64,000 nt of DNA from Ignavibacteriota bacterium (GTDB taxonomy: Bacteria; Bacteroidota; Ignavibacteria; Tepidaquicellales; Tepidaquicellaceae). This document shows positions 48,253 to 57,923 of the stretch, piece after piece. Within the stretch, counting starts at the first letter, position 1. The number at the start of each line of letters is the position of its first letter. The DNA is taken from positions 55,857 through 119,856 of the forward strand of contig JAPLFJ010000003.1 of NCBI GenBank assembly GCA_026390735.1. The letters are read 5' to 3'. Position numbers and translations under genes: made by a program. Under the pieces are notes generated by a model. It worked only from the letters and a program-made list of their open reading frames with translations. It was not told the origin of the DNA and searched no databases.

Positions 48253-48966
48253 ATGGTACGCAAGAAAGAGAATAAGGTAGTCAAAAAAGCGTCTCCACTT
48301 CCCCCGAAAGAAGAGAGATTAACCGATTATGATGATGATGCAAGGGATGAGAATGAAGAGGAAGAAGAAGGGATAGAGGGTTTTAAAAGCGACGAGGAAG
48401 TCGAAAAGCTTAAAGAGGAATTTAAGAACGAAGCATTACCGCATATGGGTATATTGTATAACTATGCCTATAAAATGACCGGCAGTCAGGACGATGCCAA
48501 TGACCTTTTACAGGAAACATACCTGAGAGCATACCGTTTTTTCCACAAATTCGAAAAAGGAACCAACTGCAAAGCCTGGTTATTCAGGATTATGAAGAAC
48601 CTCTTCATTAACAATTACAGGAAAAACCAGAAAACACCCGGCCAGGTTGACTACGATGAGATTGAAAATTTCTTTGAGACAATCAAGTCTGACAGACTTG
48701 ATACTGCAGACATGCAGGAAAGGGTTTTCAATAACCTACTTGACGACGAAGTTACACGTGCACTGAATTCCCTCCAGGATGATTTTAAGACAGTAATTAT
48801 ATTATGTGATTTAGAGGGTCTGAGTTACGAAGAGATAGCAGATTTTGTACTTTGTCCGATTGGGACAGTCAGAAGCCGTCTGCACAGGGCAAGAAAACTT
48901 CTTGCGCAGAAACTGTATAAATACGCCAGAGAAAAAGGATATGATGTAGAGAATGCCGTAGTATAA
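48253..48966 (+). CDS. ECF-type RNA polymerase sigma factor
   Basis: 237 residues. Region 2 (~75-140): MTGSQDDANDLLQETYLRAYRFFHKFE, GTNCKAWLFRIMKNLFINNYRK. Region 4 (~175-230): ALNSLQDDFKTVIILCDLEGLSYEEIADFVLCPIGTVRSRLHRAR. It carries an unusual ~65-residue N-terminal extension, basic first and then strongly acidic (DDDARDENEEEEEG). No anti-sigma gene follows. A TlpA-like lipoprotein gene is 124 bases downstream. Its target regulon is unknown. Confidence 0.92.
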   Translation: MVRKKENKVVKKASPLPPKEERLTDYDDDARDENEEEEEGIEGFKSDEEVEKLKEEFKNEALPHMGILYNYAYKMTGSQDDANDLLQETYLRAYRFFHKFEKGTNCKAWLFRIMKNLFINNYRKNQKTPGQVDYDEIENFFETIKSDRLDTADMQERVFNNLLDDEVTRALNSLQDDFKTVIILCDLEGLSYEEIADFVLCPIGTVRSRLHRARKLLAQKLYKYAREKGYDVENAVV

Positions 48967-49090
48967 ATAAGGGCATTTTTGAAAAGCGTTTGTACTGTTA
49001 TTTAGGGTTTAAAAGTACTAATTTATACGAATGCATCGCAAAACTAACAAATTAAATATCAAAAACATTAATTAATTTAAATATTTTAAT

Positions 49091-49696
49091 ATGAAAATCT
49101 TAAATCTTATTTTAGTCTTTACAGTATTATTCGTTTTATCGTCATGTGGTAAAAAAGGCGACGCCCCTAAAGTTGAACAGAAGAAAACCGAGACAACACA
49201 GCAAAACACAACGTCAACTTCAACTTCTTCATCACAGGTATTCAAAATATCAGGAGTTCAGGCAGCAGGCGGCGATAAATTAATCCCGAATGTTACATGG
49301 GAAGAAGGTGGGAAGAAAGTTTCTCTGGCTGACTTCAAGGGAAAAGTGCTCTTAATAAATTTCTGGGCTACCTGGTGTGCGCCATGCAAAAAGGAAATGC
49401 CGGATTTATCAATTATAAATACAGAATTAAAAGATAAAGATTTTAAGATGTACGGTGTAAACGTATTCTTTAAAGGCAATCCATCGATAGAATCAGTGCT
49501 TCAGACAATTCCTGTTACTTATCCGATATTAGACGGTAACGACGAAGTTGTTGCGGCATTTGAAAAAGCAATGGGCGAAAAGATGGACGGCGTCCCAACG
49601 ACGTTAATAGTTGATAAAACAGGAAAAATTGTTGAAACGATGGTTGGAATGCGAGACAAAGAAACATTTTTAACAGCAATTAAGAAATATCTTTAA
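49091..49696 (+). CDS. TlpA/ResA-like thioredoxin lipoprotein
   Basis: 201 residues with lipobox VLFVLSSCGKKG, a Thr/Ser-rich linker, then a thioredoxin fold with active site WATWCAPCKKEMPDL (~95-110) and cis-Pro in GVPTTLIVDKTG. A periplasm-facing thiol-disulfide reductase of the TlpA/ResA/CcmG group, typically involved in cytochrome c maturation or disulfide reduction. Monocistronic, ending at a clear terminator. Confidence 0.92.
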   Translation: MKILNLILVFTVLFVLSSCGKKGDAPKVEQKKTETTQQNTTSTSTSSSQVFKISGVQAAGGDKLIPNVTWEEGGKKVSLADFKGKVLLINFWATWCAPCKKEMPDLSIINTELKDKDFKMYGVNVFFKGNPSIESVLQTIPVTYPILDGNDEVVAAFEKAMGEKMDGVPTTLIVDKTGKIVETMVGMRDKETFLTAIKKYL

Positions 49697-49719
49697 AATA
49701 AGTTTATTTTCAGGTAAAG

Positions 49720-49740
49720 AACCCTCTGTTACAGAGGGTT
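49720..49740 (+). terminator. terminator of thioredoxin lipoprotein gene
   Basis: Stem AACCCTCTG/CAGAGGGTT with a three-base loop and a following T run. Confidence 0.92.
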
Positions 49741-49801
49741 TTTTGTTTATTATTAGTTTTTTAAGGAATAAATCAGTATTTTTAAAGATTATAGAATTTT
49801 A

Positions 49802-50965
49802 ATGAAAAAAAGGATCGGGATTTTAGGGTCAACTGGCTCTATCGGAGTGAATTCCCTCGTAGTAATAAATAATCTCATTTCAAACGGTTGTGATTGTGAA
49901 GTTGTTTTTCTCAGCAGTAATAATAATGTTACTGACCTGGAAAAGCAGGTTCTCGAATTCAAGCCTAAAACTGTGTACATAAACAATGGGAATTCATTCA
50001 GTACTGCATCAGAAAGACAGGGTTTCAAAAACACCGAACTCCTTAACCGTGATGAAGATTTAATTGAACTGGTAAAGAGAGATAATTACGACATCCTGAT
50101 TAATTCATTCGTAGGTTTTGCAGGTACTGTACCAACGATTGAAGCCATAAAGGCAGGCAAAAGGATTGCACTGGCTAACAAGGAAACGATGGTAGTTGCT
50201 GGTAAGATGATAAATGAACTTTGTGATGAATACAATTCCGAGGTAATACCCATAGACAGTGAGCATTCAGCAATACTGCAATGTTTAATGGGAGAAAAGA
50301 AAGAGAATGTTAAAAGGATTATACTTACTGCATCCGGCGGACCGTTCAGAGGTTACACTTATGAACAGTTAAAGTCAGTTACGGTTTCACAAGCGTTAAA
50401 GCATCCGAACTGGAATATGGGAAGCAAGATTACAATTGACTCTGCAACACTGATGAATAAAGGTCTTGAAATGATTGAAGCAAAGTGGCTGTTCAGGGTT
50501 GAGGCAGAAAAGATTGATGTTATAGTACATCCTCAGTCAATCATTCATTCGATGGTTGAGTTTTACGATACATCAGTAAAAGCCCAGATGGGAATACCCG
50601 ATATGAAGGTACCAATACAGTTTGCGCTGACGTATCCCGAAAGGATGAAATCGTCATATGAGTCTCTGGATTTTATGAAGACACCGGTACTAGATTTCGG
50701 GAAAGCTGACACCACTGCTTTTAAATGCCTTAAGATTGCTTATGATGTTTTAGAACACGGCGGTACATATCCGGCAGTACTGAATGCCGCAAATGAGATA
50801 GCGGTCGAACTGTTTCTGAAGGAAAAGATTGGGTTTACAGACATTGCGGATATAACCGAAGAGTCTTTAAACAGTCATAATAATATAAATGATTTCAGCC
50901 TTGAGGATTTAATCCGCATCGATACTGAAACAAGAAATAAACTTAAAGAGAAATACAAACTATAA
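49802..50965 (+). CDS. dxr: 1-deoxy-D-xylulose 5-phosphate reductoisomerase
   Basis: 387 residues. Converts DXP to MEP in the non-mevalonate isoprenoid pathway using NADPH and a divalent metal. N-terminal RIGILGSTGSIGVNSL (NADPH), ALANKETMVVAG, metal ligands in IPIDSEHSAILQCLMG, and flexible loop region LTASGGPFRGYT, KHPNWNMGSKITIDSATLMNKGLE. Followed by rseP after 50 bases, the conserved dxr-rseP neighbourhood. Confidence 0.96.
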   Translation: MKKRIGILGSTGSIGVNSLVVINNLISNGCDCEVVFLSSNNNVTDLEKQVLEFKPKTVYINNGNSFSTASERQGFKNTELLNRDEDLIELVKRDNYDILINSFVGFAGTVPTIEAIKAGKRIALANKETMVVAGKMINELCDEYNSEVIPIDSEHSAILQCLMGEKKENVKRIILTASGGPFRGYTYEQLKSVTVSQALKHPNWNMGSKITIDSATLMNKGLEMIEAKWLFRVEAEKIDVIVHPQSIIHSMVEFYDTSVKAQMGIPDMKVPIQFALTYPERMKSSYESLDFMKTPVLDFGKADTTAFKCLKIAYDVLEHGGTYPAVLNAANEIAVELFLKEKIGFTDIADITEESLNSHNNINDFSLEDLIRIDTETRNKLKEKYKL

Positions 50966-51015
50966 TTTTAAACAACTTTTTGTTGTTATAAACGTAAAGA
51001 AGAGAAAACTATAAT

Positions 51016-52386
51016 ATGGAAATAGTAAGCACAATATTTTATTTTTTAATCGTTATCGGTGTACTTGTTTTTGTACACGAATTCGGACATTTTTTTGCAG
51101 CGCGTATGACAGGTATGCGTGCAGAAGTATTTGCGTTCGGAATGGGATACCGGTTATTCGGATATAACAGGGTTAACGGATTTAGTTTTGGTAAACTTGA
51201 TGAAAATGCTGAACTTGGTGATCATACAGATTACAGAATCTGTGCATTCCCTATCGGTGGATTTGTAAAGATTTCGGGTATGATTGACGAAAGCATGGAT
51301 AAAGGATTTGTCAACTCTGAACCACAGCCATGGGAATACAGGGCAAAACCTGTATGGAAAAGGATGATTGTAATAACTGCAGGTGTAATCATGAACATAC
51401 TGCTTGCATTCCTTGTCTTCTATTCACTCTCTATATTCAAAGGAAAATCATTAATAGACACAACGACGGTCGGATATGTTTCAAAAAGTTCAACTGCAGC
51501 AGAATTCGGTATACAAAAAGGTGATAAGATTATAAGTATAAACAATCAGAAGATTCAGTACTGGGAGGAAGTTCAGAGTTCATTGTATATAGATAATCTC
51601 GGTGAAGCAATAACAGTAAACATCTTACGTAATTCACAGAACTTAACGATTAAGATACCTAAAGAAAAAGTCGGTATTCTTAGCGATAAATCATTCGGCG
51701 TGTTTCCTGATAAAATGACACCGGTTATTAACGGTGCATTATCGGGAAAACCCGCAGACCAGATCGGTTTACAAAAGGGTGACATAATAACATACGTTGG
51801 GAATGAAAGCATCGGAAACACACAGGAATTAATCGATAACATTAAGGTTAATGCAAATAAAGAAGTTGATTTAAAATGGATGCGTAATGGAGCACAAATG
51901 ACTTCCAGAGTCCTTGTAGGAGCAGATTCGACCATTGGCATAGACATAGCTACAAAATATGAGGGTAATGTGATAGAAAAGAAATATAATGCCATCACAG
52001 CCATCCCTCATGCATTCGGCGAAATGTACTATTTTGGCGTTGAAGTATTCTTCAAGTCAATCGGGAAAGTAATAACCGGTGATATACCTTTTAAGAAGGC
52101 AATCGGCGGGCCGATTAAAATTGCCCAGGCATCAGCTCAATCAGCGGAAGGCGGATTCGCTTCTTTTATCGGGTTTGTTGCATTGCTTTCGATGTCACTG
52201 GCAGTGATAAACATACTTCCCTTCCCTGCACTTGACGGCGGACATTTTGTTATACTGATGTTTGAAGCAATATTCAGGAAGCCTGTATCGTATAAAGTTC
52301 AGATAGTCCTGCAGAATGTAGGATTTATAATACTGATAGCATTTATGCTGTTCGTAGTCTATAACGATATCATTTCGATTAAATAA
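51016..52386 (+). CDS. rseP: site-2 intramembrane protease RseP
   Basis: 456-residue zinc protease. First membrane helix with VFVHEFGHFFAARMTG (HExxH), two central PDZ domains (~150-215 and ~230-295, GDKIISINNQKI and GDIITYVGNESI), last helices with INILPFPALDGGHFVILMFE carrying the conserved Asp. It cleaves membrane anti-sigma factors and signal-peptide remnants. Complete. Confidence 0.95.
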   Translation: MEIVSTIFYFLIVIGVLVFVHEFGHFFAARMTGMRAEVFAFGMGYRLFGYNRVNGFSFGKLDENAELGDHTDYRICAFPIGGFVKISGMIDESMDKGFVNSEPQPWEYRAKPVWKRMIVITAGVIMNILLAFLVFYSLSIFKGKSLIDTTTVGYVSKSSTAAEFGIQKGDKIISINNQKIQYWEEVQSSLYIDNLGEAITVNILRNSQNLTIKIPKEKVGILSDKSFGVFPDKMTPVINGALSGKPADQIGLQKGDIITYVGNESIGNTQELIDNIKVNANKEVDLKWMRNGAQMTSRVLVGADSTIGIDIATKYEGNVIEKKYNAITAIPHAFGEMYYFGVEVFFKSIGKVITGDIPFKKAIGGPIKIAQASAQSAEGGFASFIGFVALLSMSLAVINILPFPALDGGHFVILMFEAIFRKPVSYKVQIVLQNVGFIILIAFMLFVVYNDIISIK

Positions 52387-52410
52387 AGTTTTCAAAACTG
52401 ATTATAAAAG

Positions 52411-52440
52411 AAAAGGCGGTCAATGACCGCCTTTTCTTTT
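52411..52440. terminator. terminator after rseP
   Basis: Stem AAAAGGCGGTCA/TGACCGCCTTTT followed by CTTTT on the plus strand and a matching A/T tract on the other. It probably also serves the small minus-strand frame at 52470-52679. Confidence 0.9.
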
Positions 52441-52469
52441 ATCTAAACTAATTTAAAAAGTGTACAATT

Positions 52470-52679
52470 TTATCTGGCAAATACAGACACGGTCCGATTG
52501 TTATTAACTACTTCATTCGATTTTACATTACCGTTTAATGTATCTTTATCAGCCGAAGGATTTATGTATTGTTTCATCCTCATCTCGTAGATGTATGTTA
52601 ATTCTTCTTCTATCTTATGAGTTATATCATAGATAGATTTTGAATTACTGTTTGAATTTGAGTTATTTAATGTACTCAT
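52470..52679 (-). CDS. small hypothetical protein
   Basis: 69 residues: Asn/Ser-rich N-terminus (NNSNSNSNSKS), a predicted amphipathic helix IYDITHKIEEELTYIYEMRMKQYI, and a polar tail. Composition looks protein-like, the frame starts with ATG, AAAGGGTAAAAT is upstream, and a terminator follows. No family recognised. It fills the space between rseP and the large receptor gene. Confidence 0.45.
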   Translation of the reverse strand: MSTLNNSNSNSNSKSIYDITHKIEEELTYIYEMRMKQYINPSADKDTLNGNVKSNEVVNNNRTVSVFAR

Positions 52680-52852
52680 TTAATTTTACCCTTTCCGTTT
52701 TTAAAACCTTAAATCATTTAATTACAATATATATTTACAATTTCCGTGCCAATAACAAAACTGCAAAAATACATCAATTTTAAACAATTATCAGGTAGAA
52801 CAGTAAAATTTACGAAGTAAATAAACTACCTTTGTAGTAAATATACTATACT

Positions 52853-55405
52853 TTAGAATCGCGCATTTACACCAAGAGTAGGTAAAATCGGGAACATGCC
52901 TGTGGTTTTCTGTTTAACAGATAAATCTGAACCTATTGAGTAACTATAACCCAGCACATTAGTTCTGTTGTAAACATTTATTACGTCCAGATAGAAACTC
53001 CATTCAGCCTTCCAGAATCGTGTGTTTGCTGAAAACCGTAAATCCAGACGATGGTACGCAGGCCTTCTTGAAGAGTAACGGTTTGCTGCATCGCCATAAT
53101 CGAGGTTGAATATAACCTGATTTGTCAAAGGATTAACAACTAAAGTATCGCTTACTATTCTTGGAGTTATTCCAACCGGAGCAGTAAAAGGAAAATTACT
53201 CGCATAGTTCCATCTTGCTCCTACTTCAAACCAGTCATTAACCCTGTAATTCAAAACTATATTAACGTTATGCGTCTGATCAAACCTGAAAGGAGTTTCC
53301 AGCCCGTAACTATCACGTGTCGCTTTTGCAAAAGAATAATTTATCCACCCGTACAATCTTGTAGTCGGACCTGTGTATTTCCGTTCAAGACTTATTTCAA
53401 ACCCATACGAGTTACCCGAACCTGCATTTACAGGAATTGATGTCAAAGAATCAACAGGTAATCTGTCTGCCGAACGAACCCAGTTAGCAGGATTCTTCAT
53501 ATAAACAGGATCGTGATTATTGGGGTCAAGCAGTGTGTACTTGTACTTGTATGCCGAAAGTTTCTGTGAGACAATCAGGTTATCAAACCTTTTATAATAT
53601 CCCTCAAGTTTAAGCAGCCAGGAACTGTTCAGCCATCTGTCCAGGCCAAGTATAAAATGTATTGAACGTTCAGCTTTTAAATCAGTAACCTGCGCATTTT
53701 CAAGGTCGTAGAAAGTCTGGTTGTCAACCAGTTTTTCATATCCGGGAGACTGGTAATAAACTCCGACTGAACTCCTTAGTGTTGTCAATGGATCAAAAGC
53801 ATACCCTACATTAAACCTCGGTGATACATAAACCTTATTAAGCAAGGAATAATAGTCTACACGCATTGAAGGCTGCCAGAAAAACCTTTGTCCGATTTCA
53901 AACCTCCCCAGTCCGTATGCACTTCCTCTGTAATTATCTTTCCCGTTAATCGTAAATCCCTGTGTTAACGGTCGTGCATTTGGCAGTGAATTAATAAATG
54001 CCCTGAATGCAGGGTCGAGGTCGAGAGCATATGTAAGGTCATTCCTTATAATATCAAATCCCCCGCCGAACTCATACTTATTTTTACCGTCCAGAAGTAC
54101 TGAACGGTTTCCGAGTGATATTTTCCTGAATGCATAAGTTGATTTGAAATTAAAACCGAGCAATGCACCGATTAACTTAAGGCTGTCTCTTTGTCCGGGA
54201 GTAAGGTTTTCTTTGTCTATTAAAGGGTCAATGATGTCGCCGTCAAAAGAATTATCGCCGCTGTTCCTGTACCATGCAAAAGTTGTTTTTGAAATGAATG
54301 AAGGATTAGGGTTATAATGCCAGCCCACAGAAAGTACGTTGTTGTATGATACATCGTTTACATTAACGCTGTCAGGGTTTGTTCTTTCAGCACCCGGAAT
54401 AATATCCACTCCGTCCCTTGAGAATATTCCATTTACAACAAACTTACTTTTCTTAAAAGGTCCGAATGCTAATTTAAACTGTAAATCTTCAAATGAAGGG
54501 AAAGATGAATCGTCAGTAATGAGTCCTGCTTTTCTTGCAAAAGGTCCCAGTATCAGATCGTAATAAGTTCTTCTTGTTGATATTATCCATGAACCTGGTA
54601 TCTTTAAAGGATTCCTTCCCTGGAAAACAAGATTAGCGTTTGCAATGTTTACGTTTGCGATTATACTTAAAGGTCTGTCAGTAATTCCTTCTTTGTTTGT
54701 AACATCGAGTACGGCAGAGAGCCTGTCGCCGTATTTTGCAGGAAAGCCACCTGTTATAAGATTGATATCGCTTAATGTTTCAGGGTTGAACATACTGACA
54801 AGTCCGTACAATCTGTACGGGTTAAAAATCTCAACTTCATCCATAATGATTAAATTCTGGTCGGGACCCGAACCTCTTACAACAAGTTGAGAAGTAAAAT
54901 CATTTGGTGCCGTAACACCGGGCAGTGATTTTAAAGACCTCATAACATCTTCAAGTCCTCCGGGCAGAACCTTTATGTTTGCAGGAGACACGTTGAACCA
55001 GCTTGTTCTTAAGTCATTCTGAGATTGCTTTTGTCCGAGAACTTCTATCTCATCCGTAGAATACAATTTCTCTGCTAAGATAATGTCAGGATGAACAACA
55101 CGGGCTCCGTTCAGATTTACATCATCCTGTTCAAACTGAGTATACCCTTCAAGACTTGCATTCAATTTATATTTTCCAGACAGAGCCTGAATAGTAAACT
55201 CTCCATCGGCATTTGTCTTGCCCCTGAATATTTCCTGAGAAGTTTTATTTATTATTGCCACAGTAACACCCGGCATTTTTTTATCCTTGGCATTTCTTAC
55301 TGTACCCGATAAAACTGAATTTGAAGTATCAGTCTGTGAGTACAGATTTGCAGAGATTAAAACACTGATTATTATAGCACATGCAATCGAAACAACTTTA
55401 CTCAT
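52853..55405 (-). CDS. TonB-dependent receptor with CarboxypepD_reg-like domain
   Basis: 850-residue outer-membrane receptor. Signal peptide (ISVLISANLYSQ); Ig-like carboxypeptidase regulatory domain (~25-110: LSGTVRNAKDKKMPGVTVAIIN); plug (~115-245: IKVLPGGLEDVMRSLKSLPGV, RGSGPDQNLIIMDEVEIFNPY, GGFPAKYGDRLSAVLDVTN); then a large barrel ending NARF. It resembles SusC-like/outer-membrane beta-barrel receptors for large organic ligands but has no SusD partner. Substrate unknown. Its promoter region lies opposite the oligopeptide ATPase gene. Confidence 0.9.
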   Translation of the reverse strand: MSKVVSIACAIIISVLISANLYSQTDTSNSVLSGTVRNAKDKKMPGVTVAIINKTSQEIFRGKTNADGEFTIQALSGKYKLNASLEGYTQFEQDDVNLNGARVVHPDIILAEKLYSTDEIEVLGQKQSQNDLRTSWFNVSPANIKVLPGGLEDVMRSLKSLPGVTAPNDFTSQLVVRGSGPDQNLIIMDEVEIFNPYRLYGLVSMFNPETLSDINLITGGFPAKYGDRLSAVLDVTNKEGITDRPLSIIANVNIANANLVFQGRNPLKIPGSWIISTRRTYYDLILGPFARKAGLITDDSSFPSFEDLQFKLAFGPFKKSKFVVNGIFSRDGVDIIPGAERTNPDSVNVNDVSYNNVLSVGWHYNPNPSFISKTTFAWYRNSGDNSFDGDIIDPLIDKENLTPGQRDSLKLIGALLGFNFKSTYAFRKISLGNRSVLLDGKNKYEFGGGFDIIRNDLTYALDLDPAFRAFINSLPNARPLTQGFTINGKDNYRGSAYGLGRFEIGQRFFWQPSMRVDYYSLLNKVYVSPRFNVGYAFDPLTTLRSSVGVYYQSPGYEKLVDNQTFYDLENAQVTDLKAERSIHFILGLDRWLNSSWLLKLEGYYKRFDNLIVSQKLSAYKYKYTLLDPNNHDPVYMKNPANWVRSADRLPVDSLTSIPVNAGSGNSYGFEISLERKYTGPTTRLYGWINYSFAKATRDSYGLETPFRFDQTHNVNIVLNYRVNDWFEVGARWNYASNFPFTAPVGITPRIVSDTLVVNPLTNQVIFNLDYGDAANRYSSRRPAYHRLDLRFSANTRFWKAEWSFYLDVINVYNRTNVLGYSYSIGSDLSVKQKTTGMFPILPTLGVNARF

Positions 55406-55453
55406 TCTTTTTCTGATTCTGATTATGATTTTAAATAATAAACGTTAATAACA

Positions 55454-56419
55454 TCACTTTAGTTTCAAATGACAATATACAGAATGTTCAGCATCTTTGA
55501 ACTCCTTTGGAAATTCTTTCCTGCATACTTCCATAGCATCTGGACATCTCGGGGCAAAAGCACAACCATCCGTTATACCCGGCAATTTTACCGTATCGCC
55601 GGCTGATATTGATTTCTCTTTTTTAATACCGATAACAGGTTCAGGAACAGAATCTAAAAGTGTTATAGTGTAAGGATGGAACGTCTCATTAAACAATTGA
55701 TTTGTATCACCATATTCAACGATTTTCCCAAGATACATTACTGCTATCTTATCAGAAATATGCTTAACTACTGATAAGTCATGTGAAATAAACAAATACG
55801 TAAGACCAAGGTCTTTCTGTAAATCAATCAGCAGGTTAAGAATCTGAGACTGAATAGATACATCCAGAGCAGAAACAGGTTCATCGCATACGATAAACTC
55901 TGGTTCAACTGCAAGCGCCCTTGCTATAGCTATTCGCTGACGCTGTCCGCCAGAGAATTCGTGCGGATATTTATTAACGGCATTTTTATTAAGACCGACT
56001 TTATCGAGTAATTTCCCAATGTATTCTTCAACTTCTTTCCCCTTACGGATTTTATGAAACTTCACAATCTCTTTCAGAATACTCCCGACAGTCATTCTTG
56101 GGTTCAGTGTGGAATAAGGGTCCTGGAAAACAATCTGCATTTTCTTGCGGTATGAAACGAACTCTTTTTCTGATATTGCAAGTATATCGTTTCCTTCATA
56201 AAATATCTTACCTTCATCGGCATCCACGAGTCTGAGCAGGCATCTTCCGAGAGTTGATTTTCCGCATCCAGATTCCCCTACCAGTCCAAGAGTTTTACCT
56301 TTTTCGATGTTAATGGAGACATCATCGACTGCTTTCAGAAAATTCTCAGATTTTCCGAACAGTTTTCTTTCTCCGAAATTTTTCGTAAGGCCCTTTATTT
56401 CTATAAAATCATTTACCAT
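55454..56419 (-). CDS. oligopeptide/dipeptide ABC transporter ATP-binding protein (OppF/DppF type)
   Basis: 321 residues. Walker A GESGCGKSTLGRC, signature FSGGQRQRIAIARAL, Walker B FIVCDEPVSALDVSI, switch LFISHDLSVVKH. The C-terminal oligo_HPY domain (GCAFAPRCPDAMEVCRKEF) defines the peptide/nickel import group. No permease, binding protein or OppD partner gene lies nearby, so it must work with subunits encoded elsewhere or be one half of a scattered system. Transcribed after the TonB receptor's upstream region, same strand. Confidence 0.9.
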   Translation of the reverse strand: MVNDFIEIKGLTKNFGERKLFGKSENFLKAVDDVSINIEKGKTLGLVGESGCGKSTLGRCLLRLVDADEGKIFYEGNDILAISEKEFVSYRKKMQIVFQDPYSTLNPRMTVGSILKEIVKFHKIRKGKEVEEYIGKLLDKVGLNKNAVNKYPHEFSGGQRQRIAIARALAVEPEFIVCDEPVSALDVSIQSQILNLLIDLQKDLGLTYLFISHDLSVVKHISDKIAVMYLGKIVEYGDTNQLFNETFHPYTITLLDSVPEPVIGIKKEKSISAGDTVKLPGITDGCAFAPRCPDAMEVCRKEFPKEFKDAEHSVYCHLKLK

Positions 56420-56562
56420 TTATGTATTATCTGCCATAATTATATTGCAATTACGGTAAATTACCTAATATTCCAATTGCATACAATTTGAAAAGATATA
56501 TCTTTATTTCTTTAATCGCATAAATATCTTATATTTATAACTTTACCAAAATTATCAGAAAT

Positions 56563-57390
56563 ATGAAGGAAAGAATTACTACAGTATTCCTTGTTAGTAA
56601 TGACAGTGCAGAGACGAAGTTCTACACTGTCCCTACTAAACATGTTGAAAAGTTTAAATCGTACTTAAAGATTGCATCTTCTGTGCTCGGTTTTCTGCTG
56701 TTATCTCTTGTATCATTGACAGTATTCCTGAAAGTTGCTAACAATGAAATTTCTAAGCTCAACAATAACGTTTTATCTTTAAAGAATGATTTGAAATTGC
56801 TCGATTCGCTTGAGATTAAGAAGAAAGTCGGTGACATTGATAATAACATTAAGGACATTAATAAATATTTAATCGAACGCGGTGTTTTCAAGACTGAAAA
56901 TGCAGGCGGTCCCGAAGACAACGCAAGTCCTGACCTGAGAGTTTATGAGTTTTACTTTAATAAGACAGACCAGATTTTAAATACGATTAAGAATGTTCCA
57001 ATCGGGCATCCGCTTATCGGTGAACATAAATCGCTGTTCGGATACCGCTCGAATCCGTTTGGTGGAAGAAGTACAGAGTTTCACAAAGGACTTGATATCA
57101 AAGGAGAAATTGGTGCACAGGTGAAATGCACTGCAAGCGGAACTGTAACAATGGCGGAGTACGACGGCGGCTACGGAAATTCAGTTGTAATAAACCATCA
57201 TAATGGATTAACGACAAAGTTCGGGCACATGTCAAAACTTAATGTAAAATCCGGTGACGAAGTGAAGGCAGGTGACGTGATAGGTTTTGTGGGTTCCACA
57301 GGACGCTCCACAGGTCCGCATTTACATTACGAAATAAAGTACAAAGACGATTATATTAATCCAGAAAATTTCTTAAATATTAAACAATAA
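56563..57390 (+). CDS. M23 family peptidoglycan peptidase
   Basis: 275 residues: short cytoplasmic N-terminus, one membrane helix (~38-58), coiled coil (~60-105), then the LytM domain. Zinc ligands and active His in TEFHKGLDIKG and GRSTGPHLHYEIKY; GNSVVINHHNGLTTKFGHMSKL between them. A periplasmic endopeptidase acting on peptide cross-links. Bactofilin follows after four bases; such pairs shape cells in several bacteria. Confidence 0.92.
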   Translation: MKERITTVFLVSNDSAETKFYTVPTKHVEKFKSYLKIASSVLGFLLLSLVSLTVFLKVANNEISKLNNNVLSLKNDLKLLDSLEIKKKVGDIDNNIKDINKYLIERGVFKTENAGGPEDNASPDLRVYEFYFNKTDQILNTIKNVPIGHPLIGEHKSLFGYRSNPFGGRSTEFHKGLDIKGEIGAQVKCTASGTVTMAEYDGGYGNSVVINHHNGLTTKFGHMSKLNVKSGDEVKAGDVIGFVGSTGRSTGPHLHYEIKYKDDYINPENFLNIKQ

Positions 57391-57394
57391 AATT

Positions 57395-57853
57395 ATGTTC
57401 GGGAAAAAAGAACAAGAGAAACCGATGGAAGTCTCAGCTCCGTCACGCACAGCAGGAAACAGTTCACAAATCCGTACACTTATCAGTGAAGGTTGTAAGT
57501 TTGAAGGAAACCTGTTTTCACCTGGTTCCACAAGAATCGACGGAATAGTGAAGGGAAACCTGGCAGGTGAAAGCGGACTTATTATCGGAGACAAAGGAAC
57601 GATTGAAGGTGATATACATTCTATCGAAGTTACGATATATGGATACGTTAAGGGAAACGTGAAAGCGGATAAGCTTGAAGTGAAAAAAGGCGGAAAGATT
57701 TACGGAGATATTTCAATCAATCAACTTGCAATGGAACCAGGTGCTGTCTTCATAGGACACTGTAAAATGAATGAACCGACAGCGAGTAAAAACGAGGCAT
57801 TCGACCTACCAAAAGAGCAAAAAAAGGAAGAAGTAAAGGTGCAGGCAAAATAG
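57395..57853 (+). CDS. bactofilin
   Basis: 152-residue polymer-forming cytoskeletal protein. Central right-handed beta-helix (~25-120): LISEGCKFEGNLFSPGSTRIDGIVKGNL, GDKGTIEGDIHSIEVTIYGYVKGNV, KGGKIYGDISINQLAMEPGAVF. Short disordered termini, Lys-rich at the end. It assembles into filaments without nucleotide and probably positions the coupled M23 peptidase. Confidence 0.93.
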   Translation: MFGKKEQEKPMEVSAPSRTAGNSSQIRTLISEGCKFEGNLFSPGSTRIDGIVKGNLAGESGLIIGDKGTIEGDIHSIEVTIYGYVKGNVKADKLEVKKGGKIYGDISINQLAMEPGAVFIGHCKMNEPTASKNEAFDLPKEQKKEEVKVQAK

Positions 57854-57872
57854 TTTTCGTGTACAAATTAAT

Positions 57873-57895
57873 GCAACCCGCTTTTGCGGGTTGTA
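57873..57895 (+). terminator. stem-loop after bactofilin gene
   Basis: CAACCCGC-TTTT-GCGGGTTG followed by TATATTTTGTT: a moderate intrinsic terminator 20 bases past the stop. Confidence 0.75.
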
Positions 57896-57923
57896 TATTT
57901 TGTTAAATTAAAATCGCAAAAAC

